Part shown: one piece after another, positions 28,351-37,065 of the stretch | Layout of the letters: each line of letters starts with the position of its first letter | How positions within the stretch are numbered: position 1 is the first letter of the stretch | Source of the DNA: Baia soyae | GTDB taxonomy: Bacteria; Bacillota; Bacilli; Thermoactinomycetales; Thermoactinomycetaceae | Assembly: GCF_004341445.1 (NCBI RefSeq) | Contig: NZ_SLXV01000023.1 | Location: 1-44,226 of the forward strand | Reading direction: 5' to 3' | DNA length: 44,226 bases | Made by a program: the position numbers and the translations under genes | Notes under the pieces: generated by a model | What the model was told of the DNA's origin: nothing | The model's database searches: none | What the model saw: only the letters and a program-made list of their open reading frames with translations

Positions 28351-28359
28351 AAAATAATG

Positions 28360-28408
28360 AACCATATTCCTACCATTCATCAATTATTGGTAGGAATATG
28401 GTTTTTTT
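28360..28408 (+). terminator. Terminator of the lipoprotein pair
   Basis: AACCATATTCCTACCA (28360-28375) and TGGTAGGAATATGGTT (28388-28403) form 16 perfect pairs followed by TTTTTT. Confidence 0.93.
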
Positions 28409-28594
28409 GTATTAACAGACTTTGGAATATAACAAAGAAGTAAGGTTGTTGTAAGATAAAACGATAGAACAGCTAGAAGGTTTCTTTTAGGATATAGTAG
28501 AGATTCTTTATATAACGAGGATTTCGTGCGTTCTACCCATTCCTTTGATATACTACACGAGTTGACGGATATCGTCATATTCGGAGGTGTAAGG

Positions 28595-29518
28595 ATGTCT
28601 AAGACAACCCTATTTCAGCATGTTGTCACTCCTGAAGAAGATGGGGAGTTGCTCGAAACCGTTTTACGAAAGCAATTTCGGTTTTCGAGGCGGATGATGC
28701 GTGTTCTCAAGCATGAAAAGCGAGTTTGGGTAAATGGAGAGTGGATTTTTTTTCGAAGTCGGGTGAAAGAGATGGACCTGATTCGAATTGAGTTGAATAT
28801 TGCGGAAGACGTGGAGTATATTTCTCCTGAAGAGGTACCTTTTACGGTAGTGGATGAAGATGAGGATCTCATCGTGGTGAATAAGCCGCCGAATACAGTC
28901 GTCCATCCTACTGGTTCTCATCAACACGGAACCCTGGCAAATGGGTTAATTTATTATTGGCAACAGCGGGGAGAAAATCATAAGATCCGTCCTGTTACGC
29001 GATTAGATAAAGATACATCTGGCCTAATGGTCCTAGCAAAACATGCTTATGGTCATGCCTTTTTAGCTGATCAGATGGCAAAGAAACGGTACGAACGAAG
29101 TTATTTTGCGATCGTTCATGGCAATCTCATTCACGATAGAGGAACGATTGACCTCCCCATTGGAAAAGTTCCAGATGTGCCGCTACTCCGATTTATTGAC
29201 TTTAGCGAGGAAGGAAGTAGGGCGATTACCCACTATGAAGTAGTCGAACGCTTTTCCCATGCTTCTGTCTTGCGTCTGTGGTTAGAAACGGGTAGAACAC
29301 ATCAGATTCGGGTTCACCTCTCTTCCATTGGACATCCCATTATCGGGGATGAGCTTTATGGAAACGGAGAGGAAGAGAAGCATCTGATCGGTAGGCAAGC
29401 ATTACATGCGAAGTCGCTTAAACTCTACCATTTGCGAAAAAGGGACTGGGTAGCATGGGAAGCACCGATCCCCGAAGATATGAAGCAATTACTCCATATA
29501 CTGCGTAGGGACTCATAA
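28595..29518 (+). CDS. RluA-family RNA pseudouridine synthase
   Basis: Converts uridine to pseudouridine in rRNA or tRNA. 307 residues. It has an S4-like N-terminal part (LLETVLRKQFRFSRRMMRVL), then the RluA core with catalytic Asp in VTRLDKDTSGLMVLAK and the motifs GRTHQIRVHLSSIGHPIIGDELYG and RQALHAKSL. The ATG at 28595 follows GGAGGTG; an upstream in-frame start at 28526 has no ribosome binding site. The exact target cannot be told, since Bacillales have several RluA paralogues. Confidence 0.92.
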   Translation: MSKTTLFQHVVTPEEDGELLETVLRKQFRFSRRMMRVLKHEKRVWVNGEWIFFRSRVKEMDLIRIELNIAEDVEYISPEEVPFTVVDEDEDLIVVNKPPNTVVHPTGSHQHGTLANGLIYYWQQRGENHKIRPVTRLDKDTSGLMVLAKHAYGHAFLADQMAKKRYERSYFAIVHGNLIHDRGTIDLPIGKVPDVPLLRFIDFSEEGSRAITHYEVVERFSHASVLRLWLETGRTHQIRVHLSSIGHPIIGDELYGNGEEEKHLIGRQALHAKSLKLYHLRKRDWVAWEAPIPEDMKQLLHILRRDS

Positions 29519-29588
29519 ACAAGTACCCCTACCGGCAAGTTTTGGGGGAGATATAGTCGGGTAAGAGTAGATTGCGATATAATAAAAA

Positions 29589-29768
29589 TTAGTTCTTATT
29601 TTCCTTATTCGATCTCTTAAAATACCAAGACAGGCAAAACCAGAAAGCAGAAAAGAGAATACCATAGAAAAATAGGTCCCATCCGCTAGTAAAACCTAAA
29701 AAGATAGACAGTAAGATCCCTGCGATTCCTGTGAAACGACATGCAAATACAGCAGCATCCATATTCAT
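29589..29768 (-). CDS. Small two-helix membrane protein
   Basis: A 59-residue frame with GAGGTG eight bases before its ATG. It has two hydrophobic segments, TGIAGILLSIFLGFTSGW and LFFYGILFSAFWFCLSWYF, and a basic tail KRSNKENKN. No family is recognised. The good ribosome binding site and clean membrane topology make it a likely real small protein. It lies divergent to the PBP gene at 29899 and converges on the pseudouridine synthase gene. Confidence 0.6.
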   Translation of the reverse strand: MNMDAAVFACRFTGIAGILLSIFLGFTSGWDLFFYGILFSAFWFCLSWYFKRSNKENKN

Positions 29769-29898
29769 ATATTCTTCACCTCATCCCCTATCATAAGTGC
29801 TTTTTGGCTGGATAACAAGCCAACAGGTGGAGGCTAGATGCTGTTTTGCAAGTAGGATGTGGGAGTCGATTGGGAATTTTTCAAGGAGGTTTGAATCT

Positions 29899-32337
29899 AT
29901 GAATCTATTTAGGAGGAGTAAAGACACTAGTCAGAGCTCTGGATTATCGGGATCGGCGCCATTGGTTCAATCTCAAACGAAACGGCCCCCTAGCTCTCGT
30001 ATTGCGAGAAGAAAATCAGGTGGAAGCTCGACTGGCAAAACTGGTTTTCAAAAGTTGTTTACATTGAAATGGATGGGGATCGTATTTGCTACATCCATGT
30101 TGCTAGTAGTGGGGATGTATGTCACTATTTCAGCGATGGGCGTGGTATATCCGATTACGAAATTAGATCAAATCTTAGCCTCATCCGTACTCGAAGATGC
30201 GAATGGGAAAAAGATTCCTGTTAGCGATGATGAGTATCGCGATTATATTTCATTAGAAGATATAAAGAAGGTAAACCCACTTTTGCCACAAGCATTTGTG
30301 AAGGTGGAGGATAACCGATTTTATGAGCATAAAGGTGTCGATTATTGGAGTATGGGTCGTGCGATGGTGACGAACCTCATTGCGATGGAAAAAAGGCAAG
30401 GTGGTAGTACCCTCACGATGCAGGTTGCGGGGAATGTTATCTTAAATGACCGGCAGAAAACATTTTCACGGAAATTGATGGAGATTGGAACCGCGTGGAA
30501 TTTGGAGTTAGAAGCTGGAAAAGATAAAATCCTAGAAGCTTACCTCAACTATATTAGCTTTGGTGGAAAGGCTCGTGGAATCAAAGCAGCTGCTCTTTTC
30601 TATTTTAATAAAGATATTAGTAAAGACAAGTTAGAAGTCGCTGAGATCGCCTATTTAGCAGGATTACCTAAGGCTCCAACCAGATATTGCGGTTTTTGTG
30701 GAAAAACAAATGCTCAAAAAGGTGAAGAGCGTGCACAGACGACTTTATATGTCATGTCACATGATGATGATGGGGCTAAGCCAATTATTACCATGGATCA
30801 ATATGAAAAAGCAAAGAAGCACAAATTTAAATGGACGACCGATTATCGAGATAAATACTTAGCTGGTAAAAGCTCACAATTAAACTCTGCCTTTATCGCG
30901 CAAGTAAAAGAAGAGCTAAAAGAGGACTACGGATATTCAGATGAAGAAGTTGATAATTTAAGTACACTTGGGCTTCAGATCAAAACCCGTCTGAATCAAA
31001 ATGTACAGAAAGAAACACAAGAAGCGCTTAATAATCTCGACAAAACCAGCTCCCAACTTCAGGGAGGAACGGTTACGTTAGATAAAGATGGTTATATCGT
31101 AGCCATCGGTGGTGGGAAAAATTATAAACCAGGTGATCTAAATAAAGCCTTTAATGATCCAAAACAGCCTGGTTCATCGATTAAGCCTTTAACGGTATTT
31201 GCTCCGGCGATGGATTTAAATAAGGATAAAGTGGATCCGTATACGATGGTAGAAGACCGTAAGAAGGACTTTGGCGGTGGATATTCACCAGATAATGCCG
31301 ATGGACGAGAGCATGGTACGGTTTCCTTACAAGAAGTGGCTAAGAAGTCGTATAACTTAGGGACTCTAGAGACCTTGCAAACATACGTGGGAGTTAGTAA
31401 AGCATTCCAATATGCGGAAAAATTGGAGCTGGGACTCGATTCCAAAACGGATAAAAATCTAGGTGCTCTCGGCTTAGGCGGCGTTAGTAAAGGGGTAACA
31501 CCTCTACAAATGGCTCAAGCTTACACCGCATTTCCTAACAATGGAGTCATGAAGCATGCACGGACGATAGTAGAAGTCCAAGAGCCTACAGATGGAAAGT
31601 TAAAAAAGAAAGAGTTAGGGGACAAGGCAAAAAAGAGGTTGGAAGATAAGAAAGTGTATGAACCTCAAGCAGCGTACTATACCCATAAGATGCTACAAGA
31701 AGTGGTTAAATCCGGAACAGCGACTGGTGTGAAATCAGGGAATCAGCCTGTTGCCGGTAAGACAGGTACAACCAATGAAAATAAGGTAGCTTGGTTTGTC
31801 GGCTATACCCCCCGCTATATAACAGCGGTTATGGTATATAATACGAAGCCTGAGAAGAAAGTAAGTCTTCTATCAGGCGGAAAAGTTCCGGTTAGCGTAT
31901 TTAACGACATTATTCAAGAGGCAGAAAAAGGTCAAAAGGCTCTCGAATTTACCCGCCCAGATGGAGTAAAAGACCCATCACCACCGTTTGAGCTGGGCAA
32001 GGTGAATTTGACTGGTAATTTTGATTCTGTCAAAAATGAAGCCATTCTCAACTGGTCTGTGCCGAGAGACATGCAAAACCCTCGTGTTCGCTATGAAGTC
32101 TATCGCGTAGATGGTGGCGAGAAGAAAGTACAAGATGCGGCCTTTAGTGATAGCTCTATTCGAGTCCCACTAGATGGAGAGTCAGGCAATAGCTTCCAGT
32201 TTAAAGTGAAGGTGATTGATGGAGAGACAGGACAGTCAGTAGACTCTAATACTGTAACTGTCACACCATCAGGATCTGGGGAACCGAAAGAAAGCAAGAA
32301 AGACAAAGGCTTCTTTGATTGGTTAACTGATTGGTAG
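29899..32337 (+). CDS. Class A penicillin-binding protein, copy 1
   Basis: A bifunctional peptidoglycan synthase of 812 residues anchored by one membrane helix (about 60-80). The glycosyltransferase GT51 domain has VEDNRFYEHKGVDYWSMGRA (catalytic Glu near 136) and RQGGSTLTMQVAGN. The transpeptidase domain has S426-S-I-K429, S484-Y-N and K621-T-G. A fibronectin-III-like domain follows at about 700-785. The start at 29899 is set by AAGGAGG; the frame extends upstream without a ribosome binding site. The basic, Ser-rich cytoplasmic tail before the helix is typical. A terminator follows, and a second class A PBP lies just downstream. Confidence 0.93.
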   Translation: MNLFRRSKDTSQSSGLSGSAPLVQSQTKRPPSSRIARRKSGGSSTGKTGFQKLFTLKWMGIVFATSMLLVVGMYVTISAMGVVYPITKLDQILASSVLEDANGKKIPVSDDEYRDYISLEDIKKVNPLLPQAFVKVEDNRFYEHKGVDYWSMGRAMVTNLIAMEKRQGGSTLTMQVAGNVILNDRQKTFSRKLMEIGTAWNLELEAGKDKILEAYLNYISFGGKARGIKAAALFYFNKDISKDKLEVAEIAYLAGLPKAPTRYCGFCGKTNAQKGEERAQTTLYVMSHDDDGAKPIITMDQYEKAKKHKFKWTTDYRDKYLAGKSSQLNSAFIAQVKEELKEDYGYSDEEVDNLSTLGLQIKTRLNQNVQKETQEALNNLDKTSSQLQGGTVTLDKDGYIVAIGGGKNYKPGDLNKAFNDPKQPGSSIKPLTVFAPAMDLNKDKVDPYTMVEDRKKDFGGGYSPDNADGREHGTVSLQEVAKKSYNLGTLETLQTYVGVSKAFQYAEKLELGLDSKTDKNLGALGLGGVSKGVTPLQMAQAYTAFPNNGVMKHARTIVEVQEPTDGKLKKKELGDKAKKRLEDKKVYEPQAAYYTHKMLQEVVKSGTATGVKSGNQPVAGKTGTTNENKVAWFVGYTPRYITAVMVYNTKPEKKVSLLSGGKVPVSVFNDIIQEAEKGQKALEFTRPDGVKDPSPPFELGKVNLTGNFDSVKNEAILNWSVPRDMQNPRVRYEVYRVDGGEKKVQDAAFSDSSIRVPLDGESGNSFQFKVKVIDGETGQSVDSNTVTVTPSGSGEPKESKKDKGFFDWLTDW

Positions 32338-32349
32338 AGAAAAACGTAG

Positions 32350-32385
32350 AAAAAGCTAGGATTCCTTTGAGGTCCTAGCTTTTTT
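32350..32385 (+). terminator. Terminator after PBP copy 1
   Basis: AAAAAGCTAGGA and TCCTAGCTTTTT pair around an 11-base loop and the T-run. Confidence 0.88.
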
Positions 32386-32500
32386 ATCAGTGTTCAAGGA
32401 AATGTCACCGCATATTTAGAATTTGCCAACAGAATGGGGAATTCTTCGGTTGCATCTCGGAGCGGTCTAATGTAGTCTAATGAAGAAAATAAGGGGTGTA

Positions 32501-32587
32501 ATGATGAAGGATTTTCTACTAGAAAATATGCATTTTATAAATGTTAAAAATTGGAAAAAAATTGAGTTTGTTTACATAGGAGGTTGA
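32501..32587 (+). CDS. Small upstream ORF coupled to PBP copy 2 (28 aa)
   Basis: MMKDFLLENMHFINVKNWKK then IEFVYIGG. AAGGGGTG lies at good spacing before its ATG. Its TGA (32585-32587) is four bases before the PBP start at 32592, and its last codons contain the PBP's AGGAGG. Translation of the small ORF would therefore bring ribosomes to the PBP start. It may be a leader peptide or a coupling device; no masking hairpin was found. Confidence 0.5.
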   Translation: MMKDFLLENMHFINVKNWKKIEFVYIGG

Positions 32588-32591
32588 AGTA

Positions 32592-35342
32592 ATGAGTGAT
32601 TATCCACGCAATTCGCGTAGCCATAACCATCAAGGCTCCAACTTCCAAGAGTCGTCTCGATCAGAGGCGAGTCGTTCGGGAGGACGGATGAGTCGTCTTC
32701 AAGCAGTAAATAGTTCGCGTCAAGACGGGGGTTCGGCATCATCTCGCGCTGAACGAGGGGCGCGGAGTCGCGCAGGTAAGGGAGCAGGCGGTAGACGTTC
32801 CCAACAGACAGGGAGCAAGAAAGGACGCAGTGGCTGGAGAAAGTATATTAATTTGAAAACGATCGGGATTACCGCGGGGCTTCTATTTCTCATCGGTGCC
32901 GGAGTTCTTACATACTTTTTCATGTCAGTGCCAAAGATGGGGATAGATAAGTTAAAAGAAGCAAACAAGAGTTCCAGTGTTGTAACTGATCGTGAAGGAA
33001 AAAATGTCATTGGTAGTATCGGGGATCGAAAACAACAGTTTGTTTCTATTCAAGATCTGAAGAAACATAATCCAATGTTGGTTGAAACCCTTGTAAAAAC
33101 AGAGGATGCTCGATTTTATAAGCATGGCGGTGTTGACTACGAGGGATTGGGAAGAGCTGTCTACCTCAATATTTTGAACCCTGGGAAAGGTGGCGGTGGT
33201 GGAACGCTTGCGATGCAACTTGGGCGTAACATCATCTTAAAGAACAAAGAGAAAACAGCAAACCGTAAGGTTGCGGAGATGAAAATTGCTTGGGATTTGG
33301 TTTCTGATCCTAATGTTGGAAAAGATGGAGTCCTAGAAGGCTATCTGAACTATATCGACTTTGGAACCACGATCCAAGGTGTCCAGGCGGCTTCTAAGAT
33401 TTACTTTGGTAAAGATTTAACGAAGGATCAGCTCGAACCAGAAGAAGTGGCTACCTTGGTTGCGATTCCAAACAATCCAAACTTGTACAATCCTCTTCTA
33501 GAAAAGCGTTATCCAAAGCTAAAAGAGCGTCGAGACTGGATTTTGAAGAACAAGATGACCGATTCTGAGTATACGCCAGCCCTACTGACGAAAGACAAGG
33601 CAGAGCAAGCGGTTGCTAAGCCGATTGCGTCCACGCTTCATTTGGGAGAAGATAATAAGTTAGCGGATGAGTTTCAAAAGAAAACGCAACACGCAGCTTA
33701 CATAGACTATGTACAAAAGGAATTAGCCGAGAGTTATGGTATCAATCCTCAAAATCTAAATAGTAAAGGCTATAAGATTAAAGTAGCTATTGATCCCAAG
33801 ATGGACATTATCGTGGAAGAAGAAGTAAATAATGATGCTAACTATGTCAATCATAATTTCAAGAACAAGTCAGCAAAGGCTCTAAAGGCATCGTTTGCGA
33901 TTACGGATAGGAAGACAGGAGAAATCAGAGCATTGTCCGGTGGGAGAGGGTATAAAGTAGGGGGTTATAGCTATGCAACTGCCCCTTTATACCCAGGTTC
34001 ATCGATTAAACCACTAGCCGCATATGGACCGTATCTCGATATGAATAAGAAATTGAATATGTTTTCATCCATTAGTACGTCCCAATTTGAATATAAAGGT
34101 TGGAAGCCTAAAAACTACAGTGGATCTCCTACTACTTCATCGATGCAGTTGGTAGATGCTGTAAAAACATCTGATAACCAAGCTGCTGCGAGAATCGTAG
34201 TTGACAAGGTTACGATGCAAAAATCGGAGCAATATCTGAACAAGATGGGCTTGAAGGTATCGGGAGAAACTCCTTCTGCTTTAGCACTGGGAAGTGGATT
34301 TAAGAATAACGGTTTTACAGCTGCAGAGATGACGCAAGCCTATGCGATTTTCCCGAATAACGGAAAATCCGTAAAGGCCCATACCGTTATAGAAGTGAAG
34401 GATATGGAAGGAAAAGAGATTAAGCGACAGGATCAAGATGGCTTTAAAGCAGAGGAACAGGTGATTTCTGAAAAAGCTGCTTATAATACCCTGCTGATGA
34501 TGAAAGAGGTTGCTAAGTCGAAAGAGTATATTAAAATCGCGAAACATGAAATAGCGGGGAAAACCGGAACTAACGATGATGACAAATCAGGAGCATTTAT
34601 GGGATTCACCAAAGATTTGGTAGCAGCCTCCTTTGTGGTGAATGATTATAAATACAAGAAGACGGATCCTGAATTTGTTCCGATCTCAGGTTCAAATCAA
34701 CCAACCTTCTTATGGAATGCGATTATGAGTAAGGTACTGAAAGATCTTCCAGCCACGAAGTTTGAAAAACCAGCTGGTGTAGAAGAACCGCAACCTCAGG
34801 AAGAAGTGAGAACCTTCGATTTCACCATCTCTTCTCATGGTCAAGGTCAGGGTATCAAGATCAACATCAGAGGCGGTTCGTCCAATGCAGTCTACAAAGT
34901 AGAGAGAAAAGACGCTTCAGGTTATACGACTGTAGTCAATGAAGGGACTGCTGGGTCTCTAGTCGATTCAAGTGCGACAATCGATGCAAACGATCCGAAT
35001 CAGAAGTTTACGTACAAAATTACTGCAACGATAAAAGGGGATGAAGAGGGTACCAAGACGGTGGAAAAAACACTTTCGCTCTCAGGTACGAAACCGAAAC
35101 CGGAGGAAGATCCCAATAAACCAGGAAAGTGTGATCCAGTAGCGGATCCGAATTGTACGAAGGATCCAGATAAGCCAACGGATCCAAATAAGCCACCATG
35201 TGACAAAAATACGGACCCGAATTGTAAAGATGATCCAGATAAGCCAACAGATCCAAATAAGCCACCCGATGGTGGTGGTGATCAAGGTGGTGGGCCGAAG
35301 CCACCACCAGGACCAGGCGGCGGAGGTAGGAACCGACCGTAG
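32592..35342 (+). CDS. Class A penicillin-binding protein, copy 2, with Pro/Asp/Cys repeat tail
   Basis: A 916-residue bifunctional PBP. A long basic Ser/Arg/Gly-rich cytoplasmic tail (1-88) precedes one membrane helix (about 92-112). The GT51 domain carries VKTEDARFYKHGGVDYEGLG, but motif 2 reads GGGGGTLAMQLGRN, with the usual Ser of GGST replaced by Gly. The transpeptidase motifs are S470-S-I-K473, S527-D-N and K657-T-G. A beta domain follows at about 750-840, then two 23-residue repeats (35130-35267). Each repeat begins with a Cys pair (CDPVADPNC; CDKNTDPNC) and ends DPDKPTDPNKPP, before a Gly/Pro-rich end. Extracellular cysteines are rare in Gram-positive proteins. AGGAGG precedes the ATG. 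Confidence 0.92.
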   Translation: MSDYPRNSRSHNHQGSNFQESSRSEASRSGGRMSRLQAVNSSRQDGGSASSRAERGARSRAGKGAGGRRSQQTGSKKGRSGWRKYINLKTIGITAGLLFLIGAGVLTYFFMSVPKMGIDKLKEANKSSSVVTDREGKNVIGSIGDRKQQFVSIQDLKKHNPMLVETLVKTEDARFYKHGGVDYEGLGRAVYLNILNPGKGGGGGTLAMQLGRNIILKNKEKTANRKVAEMKIAWDLVSDPNVGKDGVLEGYLNYIDFGTTIQGVQAASKIYFGKDLTKDQLEPEEVATLVAIPNNPNLYNPLLEKRYPKLKERRDWILKNKMTDSEYTPALLTKDKAEQAVAKPIASTLHLGEDNKLADEFQKKTQHAAYIDYVQKELAESYGINPQNLNSKGYKIKVAIDPKMDIIVEEEVNNDANYVNHNFKNKSAKALKASFAITDRKTGEIRALSGGRGYKVGGYSYATAPLYPGSSIKPLAAYGPYLDMNKKLNMFSSISTSQFEYKGWKPKNYSGSPTTSSMQLVDAVKTSDNQAAARIVVDKVTMQKSEQYLNKMGLKVSGETPSALALGSGFKNNGFTAAEMTQAYAIFPNNGKSVKAHTVIEVKDMEGKEIKRQDQDGFKAEEQVISEKAAYNTLLMMKEVAKSKEYIKIAKHEIAGKTGTNDDDKSGAFMGFTKDLVAASFVVNDYKYKKTDPEFVPISGSNQPTFLWNAIMSKVLKDLPATKFEKPAGVEEPQPQEEVRTFDFTISSHGQGQGIKINIRGGSSNAVYKVERKDASGYTTVVNEGTAGSLVDSSATIDANDPNQKFTYKITATIKGDEEGTKTVEKTLSLSGTKPKPEEDPNKPGKCDPVADPNCTKDPDKPTDPNKPPCDKNTDPNCKDDPDKPTDPNKPPDGGGDQGGGPKPPPGPGGGGRNRP
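35130..35267 (+). repeat. Two tandem 69-base coding repeats
   Basis: Units 35130-35198 and 35199-35267 encode 23 residues each of the PBP tail. The 3' two thirds (DPDKPTDPNKPP) are nearly identical in DNA; the Cys-containing starts differ. Recent repeat growth is likely. Confidence 0.75.
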
Positions 35343-35353
35343 TCAATCGAATC

Positions 35354-35388
35354 AAACCCCAGACTCACTCGTGAGCCTGGGGTTTTTC
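35354..35388 (+). terminator. Terminator after PBP copy 2
   Basis: AACCCCAG and CTGGGGTT with inner CTCAC/GTGAG, then TTTTT. Confidence 0.88.
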
Positions 35389-35463
35389 TCTTTGTGTTCT
35401 AATCCAACGACCTGTCCCATATAGTAGTCCTAGCCATGTTTATCAGGAAGGTTGTGGAGACTT

Positions 35464-36513
35464 GTGCGAGGTCGTCTTTCCTTAGCAGTTCGAGTAGGAT
35501 TTACGTATTGCGGGACGATTGTGGGAGCAGGATTTGCTTCCGGACAAGAAATTTTGCAATTTTTCTCCATGTACGGTCGATATGCGATGGGAGCGATATT
35601 GATTAGTACCTTTCTATTTTCATGGTTTGGAACTCGTATGATGATCTTTGGATCACGGCTTCGGGCTCACTCTTTTGAGGAGTTTAATCTATATGTATTT
35701 GGCCCCCGTTTTGGACCTGTGATGAGTGCGATGATTAGCATCGTCTTGTTCGGGGTGACGGCTTCGATGTTATCAGGAGTCGGGTCTCTGTTTCAGGAGC
35801 AACTAGGGCTTTCTTTTCATCTGGGTGTGATGATCACGATTGCTATCACGTACTTTGTCTGTACGAAGGGAATCAACGGAATTATGTCGGTAAACTCGTT
35901 CGTTGTTCCGTTGATGTTTTCATTCCTGATCGTGATTGGTTTGTATTCTTGGTATTACGGAGATTGGCAAGTGATTGCGGTACAAGAATCGAACGGAGAG
36001 CATGGACATTGGCTTATCTCAGCGATTACCTATGTTGCTTTTAATATTGTGATGGCCCAAGCGGTGTTGGTACCACTTGGTGCAGAGATTCGAGATGAAG
36101 GTGTATTGCGGTTAGGTAGTTGGATTGGAGGACTTGGACTCGGATTTATGCTTTTAGCTAGTAACTATGCACTACAGCTTCATATGGATGAAGTGAAACT
36201 ATACGACTTACCAATGGCATGGATGGTTTCGCAATTAGGAGAGTGGATGCAGGGTTTCTTCTTAATCGTGATCTGGGCGGAGATTTTTACGACACTCGTA
36301 AGTAATGTGTACGGTTTAACAACGAATTTACAACGAGTATTCCCTGTACGTCAGACGCATCTGATGCTGGCCGTCTTTGGGATTGCGTATATCTGTTCTT
36401 TAGCCGGTTTCTCTACACTGGTGCACTTTTTATATCCATTGTTTGGTTATTGTGGCTTCATTATTATGTTTCAATTGCTATATCGATTTACTCCCAAACA
36501 AAAAGTTGGATAA
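35464..36513 (+). CDS. ykvI: YkvI-family membrane protein
   Basis: A polytopic membrane protein of about 349 residues and ten helices, in the COG3949/YkvI family, which resembles APC-type and germinant-receptor B-subunit transporters. Its substrate has not been established. The first helix carries the family motif YCGTIVGAGFASGQEILQFF, typical of a broken helix at a Na+/substrate site. AGGAAGG (35445-35451) is 12 bases from the GTG at 35464; the earlier in-frame TTG at 35452 touches that site, so 35464 is preferred, with some doubt. The downstream membrane protein gene begins 18 bases after its stop. Confidence 0.82.
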   Translation: MRGRLSLAVRVGFTYCGTIVGAGFASGQEILQFFSMYGRYAMGAILISTFLFSWFGTRMMIFGSRLRAHSFEEFNLYVFGPRFGPVMSAMISIVLFGVTASMLSGVGSLFQEQLGLSFHLGVMITIAITYFVCTKGINGIMSVNSFVVPLMFSFLIVIGLYSWYYGDWQVIAVQESNGEHGHWLISAITYVAFNIVMAQAVLVPLGAEIRDEGVLRLGSWIGGLGLGFMLLASNYALQLHMDEVKLYDLPMAWMVSQLGEWMQGFFLIVIWAEIFTTLVSNVYGLTTNLQRVFPVRQTHLMLAVFGIAYICSLAGFSTLVHFLYPLFGYCGFIIMFQLLYRFTPKQKVG

Positions 36514-36531
36514 GGGAAAGGATGAACGAAA

Positions 36532-37065
36532 GTGGGTTTCCTTTTTTGTGCCATCATGGCATATCTAATTGGAAGTTTATCTCCGAAGTGGTGTATTCAA
36601 ATTTGTTCCGTTCGCTATCCCACTCGAGTGGCATGGATCTTGTTGGATATAGTGAGAGGGCTAGTAGCAGTAGGCATCGGTCTGATATTTGCTGGATGGA
36701 TGGGGGCGTGGGCAGCACTCATTTTCGCTGTTTTAGGAACATGGTATCCCTTTTATCCATCCATTCGGCCTGGAGAGGGAATTTGGATTTGTGTAGGTGG
36801 CTTGATTGTGCTAAGTCCGTTTCTCCTTGTAGTAGGGGGACTGATCTTTGTTGTAAGTCTTTTTCTCACCCGTTTTACTTTTCTCTCTACATGGCTCGCT
36901 ATCGCGGGGATTTGTTTTCTCTCTTTATTTTTCGTCTCACAAATCTCCGTGTGGCTCATCTTGTTTGGACTGGGAGCAGGTTGTATCTATCAGCAAAAAG
37001 ATCATTGGATCCGATTCCAAAAAGGAATGGAGCCTAAAATCAAACCTCCGTATAAGTTGTTTTAG
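36532..37065 (+). CDS. PlsY-like membrane protein with degenerate motifs
   Basis: A 177-residue protein with five or six membrane segments and the size and start of PlsY acyl-phosphate:glycerol-3-phosphate acyltransferases (AYLIGSLSPKWCIQ). PlsY motif 1, GSGNxGATN, is missing. Motif 2 (GHxFPvFL.FKGGKGVAT) is replaced by GTWYPFYPSIRPGEGIWICV, in which the Gly/Pro frame survives but the Lys residues are gone. Catalysis of lysophosphatidate formation is therefore unlikely, and a true PlsY should exist elsewhere. The start is GTG about 10 bases after AAAGG. It ends overlapping the convergent DUF2797 gene by four bases. Confidence 0.65.
   Translation: MGFLFCAIMAYLIGSLSPKWCIQICSVRYPTRVAWILLDIVRGLVAVGIGLIFAGWMGAWAALIFAVLGTWYPFYPSIRPGEGIWICVGGLIVLSPFLLVVGGLIFVVSLFLTRFTFLSTWLAIAGICFLSLFFVSQISVWLILFGLGAGCIYQQKDHWIRFQKGMEPKIKPPYKLF

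Noticed and set aside
32592-35342. Idea that the second PBP is an inactive pseudo-enzyme
   Set aside because: All three transpeptidase motifs (SSIK, SDN, KTG) and the catalytic Glu segment of the glycosyltransferase are present; only motif 2 is altered.
36450-37037. 195-codon plus-strand frame overlapping ykvI and the PlsY-like gene
   Set aside because: Its product is rich in Ser, Trp, Arg and Cys without hydrophobic pattern, while the other frame gives clean membrane helices and has a ribosome binding site.
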